From assembly GCA_002396645.1 (NCBI GenBank), contig DGYI01000017.1:1-60953 (forward strand): DNA of 60,953 nucleotides, in the 5' to 3' direction. Source of the DNA: Firmicutes bacterium UBA5010. GTDB taxonomy: Bacteria > Bacillota > Clostridia > Tissierellales > Sedimentibacteraceae. The notes beneath the pieces are model-generated. The model had not been told where the DNA came from and did no database searches. It was given only the letters and a program-made list of their open reading frames with translations. Position numbers and translations under genes: made by a program. Shown here piece by piece: positions 15,850-24,602 of the stretch (the stretch's first letter is position 1; every line of letters starts with the position of its first letter).

Positions 15850-17623
15850 TTTTAAGAAATTAAAGATGTTCTTTGCACTGTCATGGGAGATATCTCCTGC
15901 TTATATATTTATCCTGCTGGGTAATACGCTGATTGGAAGTGCTCAGATATTTTTAAATATTATACTTCCGAAATATTTGATAGATGAACTGATTGGAGCT
16001 TGCCAGACGGACAGATTAATCATGTTTGGAGGACTGATTGTTTTATCAAATCTTCTTTTCGCTTTTTTAGAAAAAACAATGAAGAGACTGCTTGATATTA
16101 AGGCTATCTATGTTAAAGAGAAAATGGATCAAACAATGGCTAAAAAAATAATGAATGTTGAGTTTGCTCATTTGGAGGACCCTTACTATTTGGATTTAAA
16201 GGAAAGAGCCGTATTTGCACTTAATATTATGAATGTTATGCAAAACCTTATCAACAATATAACCATTGCATTTAAAAGCATAGCAACTATAATAGGCTTG
16301 ATAATAATTATGATTAGCTTAAGCTGGATTCTGGTGGTATTTTTAATAATAACAGTAGTGTTGTCGCTTCTTACCTACAGATCGTTCATGCAATATCAGC
16401 AAAACTTTTATCAGCAGCTTATACCTGTAAACAGAAGATATGGATATTATGTAAATTTAACCTATGATGAAACAATTCAAAAAGATATAAGAATGTTTAG
16501 TATGAACAAAATGCTTGTAGATAGGATTACTCTTTACAACAAAGAAATATATAAGTGGACTAATGAGTTTTCTAAGCGAAGAGGAAATTATCTGGGAATG
16601 TACGGTGTAATTAATGACTTGCAGGCAGTAATTGCTTACGCTTATGTAGGACTTAGAGTAATTACAGATAGATTCGGACCTAAAATCGGCTTAGGCTCAT
16701 TTACGATGTATGTTTCATCTGCTATTAATTTTACAAGATCAACAATAGATTTAGGTAATAGTATAACAGTTATAATGCAGATGCTGGGGTACTTAGACCC
16801 ATTTATGGAATTTATGTCATTGCCGGATGAGAGCGCTCAGAAAGGTAAAATAAAATTTTCAGGAGAAATTGAAAGTATAATCTTTGAAAATGTATCCTTC
16901 AGATATCCGAAAAATGAAAAACTTGTCTTAGACAACATATCATTTTCAATAAACAAGAGCGAGAAAATATCGATAGTCGGATTGAACGGAGCGGGAAAAA
17001 CAACTTTAATCAAGCTTATATGCAGATTATATCATCCTGCGAGCGGAAAAATATATATAAACGGTCATAATATATTTGATTATGATTATGACAGCTATAT
17101 GAAAGCAATAGCAACAGTTTTTCAGGATTATAAGCTGTTTGCATTCAGTATAGATGAAAATGTAACATGTGATTTCCAAAATTCAAACACAGACAAAGTT
17201 ATGAATCTGATAAAGGATGTAGGACTTGATGAAAAAATAAAGGAACTGCCGAACGGTATATCCTCAATGTTTGGAAAAGCATATGACGAGGAAGGTATAG
17301 AAATGTCCGGAGGACAAGGACAAAAGGTAGCTATAGCAAGAGCTCTGTACAAAAATGCTTCGCTCATCATATTGGATGAGCCGACCAGTGCACTTGACCC
17401 CTTAGCAGAGGCAGAAATATATGAAAACTTCAATAAACTGGTAGGAGATAAAACAGCTATATACATTTCTCACAGAATGTCCAGCAGCGTATTTTGCGAC
17501 AAGATATTAATAATAGACGGCGGAAAGGTATCAGACTTTGACACGCATAAAAGCTTGATGAAAAAAACAGAAAGCCTGTATTACAAGCTATTTACATCTC
17601 AGGCGGTAAATTACAGCGAATAG
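15842..17623 (+). CDS. ABC exporter half-transporter B
   Basis: Fused permease-ATPase of 593 residues, paralogous to the preceding gene and partner in a likely heterodimer. The membrane domain is at about 20-310. The ATPase has Walker A GLNGAGKTT, Q-loop VFQDYKLFAF, signature MSGGQGQK, Walker B LIILDEPTSALDPLAEAEI and switch His in YISHRMSS. Both catalytic Glu and His residues are present in both halves, so neither site looks overtly degenerate, apart from the variant signature in A. It ends just before a strong terminator, closing the regulator-exporter operon. Confidence 0.88.
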   Translation: MSNFKKLKMFFALSWEISPAYIFILLGNTLIGSAQIFLNIILPKYLIDELIGACQTDRLIMFGGLIVLSNLLFAFLEKTMKRLLDIKAIYVKEKMDQTMAKKIMNVEFAHLEDPYYLDLKERAVFALNIMNVMQNLINNITIAFKSIATIIGLIIIMISLSWILVVFLIITVVLSLLTYRSFMQYQQNFYQQLIPVNRRYGYYVNLTYDETIQKDIRMFSMNKMLVDRITLYNKEIYKWTNEFSKRRGNYLGMYGVINDLQAVIAYAYVGLRVITDRFGPKIGLGSFTMYVSSAINFTRSTIDLGNSITVIMQMLGYLDPFMEFMSLPDESAQKGKIKFSGEIESIIFENVSFRYPKNEKLVLDNISFSINKSEKISIVGLNGAGKTTLIKLICRLYHPASGKIYINGHNIFDYDYDSYMKAIATVFQDYKLFAFSIDENVTCDFQNSNTDKVMNLIKDVGLDEKIKELPNGISSMFGKAYDEEGIEMSGGQGQKVAIARALYKNASLIILDEPTSALDPLAEAEIYENFNKLVGDKTAIYISHRMSSSVFCDKILIIDGGKVSDFDTHKSLMKKTESLYYKLFTSQAVNYSE

Positions 17624-17628
17624 ATAAT

Positions 17629-17663
17629 AAAAACAGATTGAGTTTTATTCTCAATCTGTTTTT
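17629..17663. terminator. Intrinsic terminator after the ABC exporter pair
   Basis: AAAAACAGATTGAG (17629-17642) pairs perfectly with CTCAATCTGTTTTT (17650-17663). Confidence 0.9.
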
Positions 17664-17867
17664 TATCTTATATTAAATTATCATTATTTTGAGAGTAAGC
17701 TTTGCCGTTTTTCAGGTTATTTTAAATATAGAACAGTAAAATCATATTCACATATAAGGTAATTTTATACAATTCAGGGCGGGAAAACGATATATTCGGG
17801 GCATGTTTATAAATTTTTACATATAATTTGCTATAATTAGGTCAAAATTTATTTAGGAGGAAATTTT

Positions 17868-19136
17868 ATGAGACGCAGGGTGAGAAATAGAGGAATTGTA
17901 TTAACAGCGCTGTTTTTTTCAGTTTGCATAGGAATTGCAGCTTTTGCACTAATAATGGGAGACAGAGGAGATGTATTTTCAAGCTATTTTAGTAAGCAAG
18001 AAATGTTTGACGATTATGAATATTTTTGGTCAAAACTGGAAGAAAACTGGCCATATTTTCATATTGCGCAGGAAAACGATGTAGACCTTAATGAAATAAA
18101 GAAGAAATACAAGAAAAAGATATCGTGGAAACCTTCAGATATAAATTTTTATAATACTATGAGTGATATGGCAGATGAAATAAGCTCACATAGAGAGCTT
18201 GGAAAAGTATATGCCGTTGATTATTATTGGCAGCTAATAATGAGTATGGATAAAAGATATAATGCGAATCCTGAAACATTAGCTGTTTTTAAAGAAGAAG
18301 ATAAGAATAAAAGATATATACAAAGATACGTAAGAAAGCACCTTAATATTAGGACAATAGACAATTACAGTATTTATATAATTGCAGGTGCTTACAATTC
18401 CAGTGTAGCGCAGGATTCATTCAATACTAATATTAAAGTTGAAATAATAGAACAAGATAAGATAGCAAAAATTAAAATAAACTCAATGTTTGTAAGCATG
18501 TATAACAGCATTATGGCAGAGACGTATGAGAAAAATTTCAGACGAATATATAAAGATTTAAGCAATTATGAGCATATAATATTTGACCTGACAAATTGTG
18601 TAGGTACAAACTCAGATCTTTGGGAGAATTTTATAGTAGCTCCTAATATAGAAACTGATAAAGAATATGATATAACTTGCATTTACAATGATACTGAATA
18701 TAATAAGATATATTATGACAAATCTTCAGGTCCTGTATCAGAACTTACAATATTTAAAAGTTCTGATACTTCAAACATTGTTACATCATATTTTAAACAT
18801 GCCGTAAGAGTAAAAAGCAATTTATACGAAGATAACATACTTAAGGCAAAAAAGTGGATACTGGTAGGAGAAAAGACCAGGCTTGAGACGAAAAATTTTG
18901 TAAACTATGCAAAAGAAACAAAATTTGCAACAGTTGTGGGAGATACTATAGGGAAAATAGATGTACCTCTGGGTGTAGCAATGATAAAACTTCCTAATAC
19001 GAGTCTTGTCCTGGCATATGATGGATTACAGTATTTAGATGATGAAGGATATAAACTTGGCGATATTATACCGGATATACAAATATCAGAAGGCGAAGAC
19101 GCATTAGCTGTTTGCTTAGATGAAATACGCAAATAA
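17868..19136 (+). CDS. Membrane-anchored S41-like protein, probably inactive
   Basis: A 422-residue protein with an N-terminal membrane anchor (residues 10-30) and an extracytoplasmic domain like C-terminal-processing (S41) proteases. S41 traits are FDDYEYFWSKLEENWPYF near 47-64, the core strand YEHIIFDLTNCVGTNSDLW (234-252), WILVGEKTRLETKNFVNYAK (330-349), ATVVGDTIG and the C-terminal PDIQI. In active members the segment after the T of GEKT carries the Ser nucleophile (such as TxSSAE). Here it reads TRLETKNF (337-344), without Ser. No PDZ domain is seen. It is therefore probably a non-catalytic S41 homologue. It stands alone, with AGGAGG before the ATG and a terminator after it. Confidence 0.6.
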   Translation: MRRRVRNRGIVLTALFFSVCIGIAAFALIMGDRGDVFSSYFSKQEMFDDYEYFWSKLEENWPYFHIAQENDVDLNEIKKKYKKKISWKPSDINFYNTMSDMADEISSHRELGKVYAVDYYWQLIMSMDKRYNANPETLAVFKEEDKNKRYIQRYVRKHLNIRTIDNYSIYIIAGAYNSSVAQDSFNTNIKVEIIEQDKIAKIKINSMFVSMYNSIMAETYEKNFRRIYKDLSNYEHIIFDLTNCVGTNSDLWENFIVAPNIETDKEYDITCIYNDTEYNKIYYDKSSGPVSELTIFKSSDTSNIVTSYFKHAVRVKSNLYEDNILKAKKWILVGEKTRLETKNFVNYAKETKFATVVGDTIGKIDVPLGVAMIKLPNTSLVLAYDGLQYLDDEGYKLGDIIPDIQISEGEDALAVCLDEIRK

Positions 19137-19186
19137 GATTGTAAAATTTATAATCTGCTCTGATTTACATGATTGATTAGGTAAAA

Positions 19187-19237
19187 ATAGCCCTTTTGGA
19201 GTGGTTTAACGCTAAAATTACTCCAAAAGGGCTTATT
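19187..19237. terminator. Bidirectional intrinsic terminator
   Basis: A stem of about 16 bp: AGCCCTTTTGGAGT pairs with ACTCCAAAAGGGCT. It lies between the convergent S41-like and M20 peptidase genes. Confidence 0.85.
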
Positions 19238-19263
19238 ATCTATATTGTATTTGTCTATTATAA

Positions 19264-20370
19264 TTAAATCATCATGATTTTCAAGGTAAGATCTGCCAGC
19301 TTTTCAAGCTGCTCTATCGCTATTTGCTCATCAGTTGTATGTACCTTTTCCATTCCTATTCCGAGAACAATTGCTTTCATTCCTTTTGCATTATAAACGT
19401 TTGAGTCGCTTCCGCCACCCGATGTATGATTTGAAGGTATAATATTTAACTCCCTGCATTTATCCTGCACAAACTTTAGAAACTCATCGTTTTCTTCGAC
19501 TTTGTATGACAGATACATTTGCTCAATGTTGCAGTTTAATTTTGCACCGTATTTATCACAGGCATTTTGAAGGCATTTCACCATATGATTAGTTTGAGCT
19601 TCAAGCTTATCATTGCTACGGCTTCTCGCTTCAGCTATCATAACTGCCTTCTCGCAGACAATATTTGTGGCACTTTCTGCTTTAAATGTTCCTATATTAG
19701 CTGTTGTTTCTTCATCCACTCTGAGAAGCTTCATATTAGTTATCGCCTCTGACATAACAGATATTGCACTTATACCGTTTTCAGGTGCTATGCCTGCATG
19801 TGCGGGTTTACCGATAATTTCGGCAGTTATTTTTGTCTGTCCGGGTGCTCCGACGATTATATGTCCTACATCACCGCTGCTGTCAAGTATTATAGCCTTT
19901 TTTGATTTTATTTTATCAAACTCTAAGTTCTTAGCTCCTCTAAGTCCGCCTTCCTCAGCTATGCTGAAAATTGCCTCGATAGGTCTGCATTTTAGATTTT
20001 GTTCCTTTGCAAGCTTTAAAGCTTCTACTATGGCTGCAACTCCGGCTTTATCGTCGCTGCCAAGTATAGTATTTCCCTTACTTCTTATGTATCCATCCTC
20101 AATTATCGGCTCAATTCCTATACCCGGTTTTACGGTATCTATGTGTGCACTTATCATAATCGGATCATAGCTTTCATCACCGTCTAAATAACAATAAACA
20201 TTTCTGCCGTTAGAGCCGAAATTAGCACCGGCATTATCTGAATAAACTCTGTATCCAAGCTCTGTCAGATCCCTTTCAAGCCTGTCTGCCATATCCTTTT
20301 CATTTAGTGTCTCACTGTCGATTCTGACATATTCCATAAAGGTATTTATAAGTCGTTCTTTGTTTATCAT
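19264..20370 (-). CDS. M20 family peptidase, PepT-like
   Basis: Cytoplasmic dinuclear zinc aminopeptidase of 368 residues (peptidase T-like subgroup of M20). Zinc and catalytic residues are visible: ISAHIDTV (His/Asp), GSDDKAG (bridging Asp), SIAEEGGLRG (general base Glu-Glu), LDSSGD and the C-terminal GIGMEKVHTTDE (His). The dimerisation domain is at about 180-290 (GKPAHAGIAPENGISA). It probably trims tripeptides or similar peptides. It has its own promoter with a 110-base leader and an AGGAGG site. Substrate preference (di- or tripeptide) cannot be fixed from sequence. Confidence 0.88.
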   Translation of the reverse strand: MINKERLINTFMEYVRIDSETLNEKDMADRLERDLTELGYRVYSDNAGANFGSNGRNVYCYLDGDESYDPIMISAHIDTVKPGIGIEPIIEDGYIRSKGNTILGSDDKAGVAAIVEALKLAKEQNLKCRPIEAIFSIAEEGGLRGAKNLEFDKIKSKKAIILDSSGDVGHIIVGAPGQTKITAEIIGKPAHAGIAPENGISAISVMSEAITNMKLLRVDEETTANIGTFKAESATNIVCEKAVMIAEARSRSNDKLEAQTNHMVKCLQNACDKYGAKLNCNIEQMYLSYKVEENDEFLKFVQDKCRELNIIPSNHTSGGGSDSNVYNAKGMKAIVLGIGMEKVHTTDEQIAIEQLEKLADLTLKIMMI

Positions 20371-20714
20371 GATTTTCCTCCTGAATAATTAAGATTATAT
20401 AGTCTTGACTATGTCGAGACTTTGGGTTCAGCTACGCCGATCCATTTCAAAATATACATACTCAAGCTTGTTTGAGTATACGGATATTATATCGCAATAT
20501 ATACAAAAATACAAAGAAATAATAAATTTATTAATTCAGCTATTATAAAATTATTAAATAGTATTAAGCACTCCTGTTTATTTACAAAAAGTAAAGAATA
20601 TGGTATAATATTTTTATTTATTAAAAAGATTCACCGAGACTTAGGCTATGTCATAAAAATCACTCATTTTTAACTTTAAAATAAATTATTATATTTAATA
20701 AAGGAATTGATATT
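20371..20714. promoter_or_regulatory. Divergent promoter region between the M20 peptidase and ABC ATPase genes
   Basis: Minus strand: TTGTAT (20514-20509), 17 bases, TATAAT (20491-20486), for the peptidase. An 8-bp hairpin follows at the very start of its transcript (ATACTCAA 20458-20465 with TTGAGTAT 20472-20479). Plus strand: TTTACA (20581-20586), 17 bases, TATAAT (20604-20609), for the ABC ATPase. No coding frame is supported in these 344 bases. Confidence 0.7.
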
Positions 20715-21407
20715 ATGGAAATTCTAAGATTAGAAAATGTTAAGTACAGTTATAAAAGTAAATACAACATAGTTCATGCCGTAAAAAATGCGAGTGCAGT
20801 ATTTGAAGAAGGAAAATTGTATGCAATAATCGGACGTTCAGGAAGCGGAAAAACAACTCTTCTTTCAGTTATGGCAGGACTTGACTTGCCGACGGATGGG
20901 AATGTTTATTACGATAACAAATCCCTTGTGGAAATGGACAGAGATAAGCACAGAAGAGAAAACATATCTGTAATATATCAATCATTTCATTTGTTTCCTC
21001 TTTTGACTGCATTGGAAAATGTCATGTATCCTATGGAACTTGCAGGTATAGACAATAAATATGCAAAAGAAAGAGCTATACAGCTTATAGATGAAATGGG
21101 AATAGCTCCTGAAAGACATAAAAACTTTCCGCTGATGCTAAGCGGCGGTGAGCAGCAAAGAATTGCCATAGCCAGAGCATTGGCTTCAAACTCAAAGCTT
21201 ATATTGGCAGATGAGCCTACAGGAAATCTTGATACTGAAAACGGAAATAAAGTTATAGACATATTGACTAAATTAGCACATGAAAAAAAATACTGTGTAA
21301 TTATTATAACACACGATTTAAGCATATCAGAAAAAGCAGACTGCGTATATAGAATGACAGACGGTGTTTTAAGTCAGGAGATTAAGTCTGAGAAAATCAT
21401 CAGCTAG
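20715..21407 (+). CDS. Orphan ABC transporter ATPase, LolD/MacB type
   Basis: ATP-binding subunit of 230 residues with Walker A GRSGSGKTT, Q-loop IYQSFHLFPLLTALENV, signature LSGGEQQR, Walker B LILADEPTGNLD and switch His IITHDLS. The DEPTGNLDTENG stretch is characteristic of the LolD/FtsE/MacB group, which partners with FtsX-like permeases. No permease lies beside it: the next gene is uvrC and the upstream gene is divergent. The partner must be encoded elsewhere, or the protein acts alone. The role (lipoprotein release, peptide sensing or efflux) is open. Confidence 0.85.
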   Translation: MEILRLENVKYSYKSKYNIVHAVKNASAVFEEGKLYAIIGRSGSGKTTLLSVMAGLDLPTDGNVYYDNKSLVEMDRDKHRRENISVIYQSFHLFPLLTALENVMYPMELAGIDNKYAKERAIQLIDEMGIAPERHKNFPLMLSGGEQQRIAIARALASNSKLILADEPTGNLDTENGNKVIDILTKLAHEKKYCVIIITHDLSISEKADCVYRMTDGVLSQEIKSEKIIS

Positions 21408-21473
21408 AAAAATCAAAAATCTTATAATGCTAAGAATTTGTACAAATAATTAAAATGGAATAAACATTAAAAC

Positions 21474-21611
21474 TTTATAAATTAAAAAAGATATGTTACA
21501 ATGTATTTGACAGAGTAGCATATTTTTTATTTAATAGGAAATTTCTCTTTCCTATTAAATAATGAAGAATCGGAATGATTCTTACATAGAGTGAACAAAG
21601 TTCACTTTTTT
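21474..21611 (+). promoter_or_regulatory. uvrC promoter and three-hairpin leader ending in a terminator-like stem
   Basis: TTTATA (21474-21479), 17 bases, TACAAT (21497-21502) with a TG extension. Then come three hairpins: 13 bp (21529-21541 with 21548-21560), 7 bp (AAGAATC/GATTCTT, 21565-21583) and 7 bp (AGTGAAC-AAA-GTTCACT, 21590-21606). The last is followed by five T. The final stem looks like an intrinsic terminator lying between promoter and uvrC, so read-through control is possible. Confidence 0.5.
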
Positions 21612-21662
21612 ATGTTCACATTTTAAAAATATATTTATTCAAAACATATGAGGTGATTTGCT

Positions 21663-23501
21663 TTGAGCAATTTTAACATACAAGAAGAATTAAAGAAAAT
21701 ACCGGACAACCCAGGTGTTTATCTGATGAAAAATACATTTAACGAGATTATATATGTAGGTAAGGCTAAAAATCTGAAAAAAAGAGTCAGACAATATTTT
21801 CAGTCTAAAAATCATGCTGTTAAAATTCAGAATATGATAAAAAATATCAGTGAATTTGAGTATATAATGACTGATAATGAGCTTGAGGCATTAATTCTGG
21901 AAGCAAATTTGATAAAGAAGCACATGCCGAAGTATAATACGCTTCTTCGTGATGATAAGCAGTATCCATATATAAAAATAAGCACAAATGAAAAATATCC
22001 ACGAATAATTAAGGTGAGAGAAGTAAAAAAAGATGGTGCGAGATATTACGGACCGTATGCAAGCAATTATGCTGTAAATGAAATAATTCATATAATCAAT
22101 AATTTATTTTCTGTGAGAAAATGCAGCTTAAAGCTTGATGGAACAAAGAAGAGTCAAAGACCATGTCTTAATTATCATATCAATAAATGCAGTGCTCCGT
22201 GTATGGGTGGAGTTGATAAGGCAGAATACAGAAAAGAAGTTGATAAGGTTATAGACTTTCTAAACGGAAGCGGAGATGATATAGTTGAGCTGCTTAAGAC
22301 AAATATGACAGAAGCTTCTAAAAATCTGGATTTTGAGCTGGCGGCAAAATATAGAGATCAAATAAAATCCATAGAAATAATACATGAAAAGCAAAAGATA
22401 GATGCGGCAACTGTTGTTGCAGATCAAGATGTAATCGGAACAGCTATAGGCATAGAGGAGGCTTGCGTTCAGGTATTCTTTATCAGAAGCGGAAAGATTA
22501 TAGGAAGAGAGCATTATCTTCTTACAAATATAGAGAACGAGACAAGAGAAGAAATAGTTTCATCATTTATCACTCAGTTTTATACCGGAACGGTCTATAT
22601 ACCAAAAGAGGTATTAATAGAGTGCGAAATAGAAGAAAGAGAGCTTTTTGAAAGCCTTCTGTCAGAAAAAAGGGGTAATAAGGTTACAATCAAAACACCT
22701 GTTAAGGGCGATAAAAATATGCTCGTAAAAATGGTAAAGAAAAATGCACTTGAAATACTTGAAAAGGGCAGTGCAAGAATTAAAAAGAACATGGAAGAAA
22801 GTCAAGTGGCTTTAAATGATTTAAAAAACTTACTTGGATTGGATGAGATGCCTTTCAGAATAGAAGCCTTTGATATATCAAATATACAGGGTGTTGAGTC
22901 AGTAGGTTCAATGGTTGTATTTGAGAAAGGTATGCCTAGCAACAGCAATTACAGAAGATTCAAAATAAAAACCGTAGTAGGACCTAATGACTATAAGAGC
23001 ATGGAAGAAGTTATAGAAAGACGGTTAAACAGGGGCTTGAGCAGTGAGGAGGAAAACGGATTTAACAAAATGCCGGATCTAATGCTGATAGATGGTGGTA
23101 AGGGTCAAACAGGAATTGCAGAAAGAGTTGTAGAGAACTACGGTCTTAATATACCTGTGTGCGGTATGGTCAAGGATGATAAGCACACAACGAACGGACT
23201 TTTATACAAAGGACAAGAAATTCCTTTAAAGAGAACGAGTGAGGTCTATAAGCTTATTTGGAAAATCCAGGAGGAGGCTCATAGATTTGCTATAAGCTAT
23301 CACAGAAATCTAAGAGATAAAACAGTATTTAAGTCAGAACTGGACAACATAAAGGGTATAGGAGAAAAACGAAAAATAAATCTACTAAGACATTTCGGCT
23401 CGGTAGAATCAATAAAAACAAAAACAGCAGAAGAATTGGCAAAAGTACCGACAATGAACAAGACAGCAGCAGAGCTTGTGTTTAATTATTTTCATCAATA
23501 A
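21663..23501 (+). CDS. uvrC: Excinuclease ABC subunit C
   Basis: Nucleotide excision repair endonuclease making both incisions around DNA damage in the UvrB-DNA complex. The 612 residues have the usual order: GIY-YIG nuclease (1-90; NPGVYLMKN, YVGKAKNLKKRV), Cys-rich segment (CLNYHINKCSAPCMG), UvrB-binding helix-hairpin (about 200-235; LDFELAAKYRDQIKSI), RNase H-like nuclease (about 380-540; EAFDISNIQGVESVGSMVVF, LMLIDGGKGQ) and C-terminal HhH domain (LDNIKGIGEKRKINLLRHF). The start is TTG 21663, preceded by GAGGTG. All key residues appear intact. Confidence 0.96.
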   Translation: MSNFNIQEELKKIPDNPGVYLMKNTFNEIIYVGKAKNLKKRVRQYFQSKNHAVKIQNMIKNISEFEYIMTDNELEALILEANLIKKHMPKYNTLLRDDKQYPYIKISTNEKYPRIIKVREVKKDGARYYGPYASNYAVNEIIHIINNLFSVRKCSLKLDGTKKSQRPCLNYHINKCSAPCMGGVDKAEYRKEVDKVIDFLNGSGDDIVELLKTNMTEASKNLDFELAAKYRDQIKSIEIIHEKQKIDAATVVADQDVIGTAIGIEEACVQVFFIRSGKIIGREHYLLTNIENETREEIVSSFITQFYTGTVYIPKEVLIECEIEERELFESLLSEKRGNKVTIKTPVKGDKNMLVKMVKKNALEILEKGSARIKKNMEESQVALNDLKNLLGLDEMPFRIEAFDISNIQGVESVGSMVVFEKGMPSNSNYRRFKIKTVVGPNDYKSMEEVIERRLNRGLSSEEENGFNKMPDLMLIDGGKGQTGIAERVVENYGLNIPVCGMVKDDKHTTNGLLYKGQEIPLKRTSEVYKLIWKIQEEAHRFAISYHRNLRDKTVFKSELDNIKGIGEKRKINLLRHFGSVESIKTKTAEELAKVPTMNKTAAELVFNYFHQ

Positions 23502-23554
23502 AGTATTTTGATAGAATTGGGTGTTTGAATTTTAGAAAGTGAGGTATTGTGATT

Positions 23555-23908
23555 ATGCCGAGTTATTTAAATGAAACGGGTATTATTATTCCTTTGATTC
23601 TTTTCTTTATTATACGTATCAGAGCGTATCAATTAAAAACCACGGATAAAAAAGAAGGTTTCAGCTCTTTTACTTCGAGGAAAAGTGAAGAAAACCGGAA
23701 TTTGTGTCAAAAGTATGCCCCATCTATTTTTACTAAGTGGACTATTATTTTATTGATTATAAATATAGTGCTTATCTCGATGTTTAATGAATATGAAATT
23801 TCTAATGTATTGAGAGGACCTATCATATTTATAGTTGCAATGCTATCATTTCTTATAGCGATGATTTTTGTTGATATTAAAATATATAAGAGTAAATCTT
23901 CTAAATAG
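23555..23908 (+). CDS. Small membrane protein of unknown function
   Basis: A 117-residue protein with three hydrophobic segments (about 8-24, 63-80 and 88-107) and a polar loop containing RKSEENRNLCQKYAP. The loop followed by paired membrane segments faintly recalls the SdpI/immunity family, but I cannot assign it. ATG 23555 is chosen because GTGAGG lies 10 bases before; the GTG at 23549 is too close to that site. The gene lies 40 bases downstream of uvrC. Its stop codon falls inside the left terminal repeat of the 699-bp element that follows. Confidence 0.6.
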   Translation: MPSYLNETGIIIPLILFFIIRIRAYQLKTTDKKEGFSSFTSRKSEENRNLCQKYAPSIFTKWTIILLIINIVLISMFNEYEISNVLRGPIIFIVAMLSFLIAMIFVDIKIYKSKSSK

Positions 23909-24600
23909 GAATTTAACTTAGCTTTTTTAGCAAGGTTTGTGAGTAAAAGCTTAGTAGGGGTTATTACTTCGATATGCTTTTTTTGTAATTTTAAGTTTGG
24001 CAAACAATATAAGAAAAGTTTCTGATTCCGTTCACGAGATTTAGCTTGATTTGATTAAGGAGGCTAAACCTCGTTCAAGTCACATAAACTTTTCTTATAT
24101 TGTTCGCCCTTCATAGCAGCGAAAGACAGAGAAAAATGGAAAAGATTTTTCTCTGTCTTTCTTTAGTATTGGCGAGTCTTTCTACTAAGCTTCACGCGTA
24201 GTTTATTGGAATAACTGTCTAAAACTTTCACAAGTACCTTCTTATTTCAAAAAGCTGGCTGACTTATTTATCGAAGCGGTAGCAAGGTTATTACTCAGCT
24301 TGACTACAAGCTGAGTAATTAAATCTGCCAAAAACAAAGATATCCAAGGAAAAATCTTCTTCATTTTTCCTTGGATATCGTCGCTAAGAAAGCGAGAAAT
24401 ATAATAAAATTTTATGTGACTTGAGCGTTGTTTAGCTTCCTTAATTAAATCAGGCTAAACCTCGCGAACGGAATCAGAAAATTTTATTATATTTCTTGCT
24501 TAACCCAGATTCCTAACAAAAGTATGTCGAAGTAATAACACTTATTAAGTTTTCTAAACTACACGAAATCCGTGCTATTACCAAGTTAAATTCCTATTTA
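23902..24600. repeat. 699-bp non-coding fold-back element
   Basis: Perfect 18-bp terminal inverted repeats, TAAATAGGAATTTAACTT (23902-23919) and its complement (24583-24600). Subterminal inverted repeats lie at 23961-23981 and 24518-24538. A 68-base core (24021-24088) recurs inverted at about 24410-24477 with about 60 identical positions. Each half forms its own stems: 16 bp (24006-24021/24086-24101) matched by 18 bp (24396-24413/24478-24495), and a 17-bp stem with 7-base loop (24121-24161) matched by another (24339-24379). Paired bases differ between halves but stay complementary. No frame of useful length is present. The left end covers the stop of the membrane protein gene; the right end abuts the nadK stop. 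I saw no target-site duplication. Confidence 0.85.
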
Positions 24601-24602
24601 TA

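Noticed and set aside
23902..24600. OLE RNA or group II intron remnant
   Set aside because: Size and nadK proximity made OLE worth considering, but the region is two inverted copies rather than one asymmetric fold, and the neighbouring small membrane protein does not look like the OLE partner to me. No intron domain V/VI motif or reverse transcriptase was seen.
23902..24600. CRISPR array
   Set aside because: Repeats are inverted, not direct and regularly spaced.
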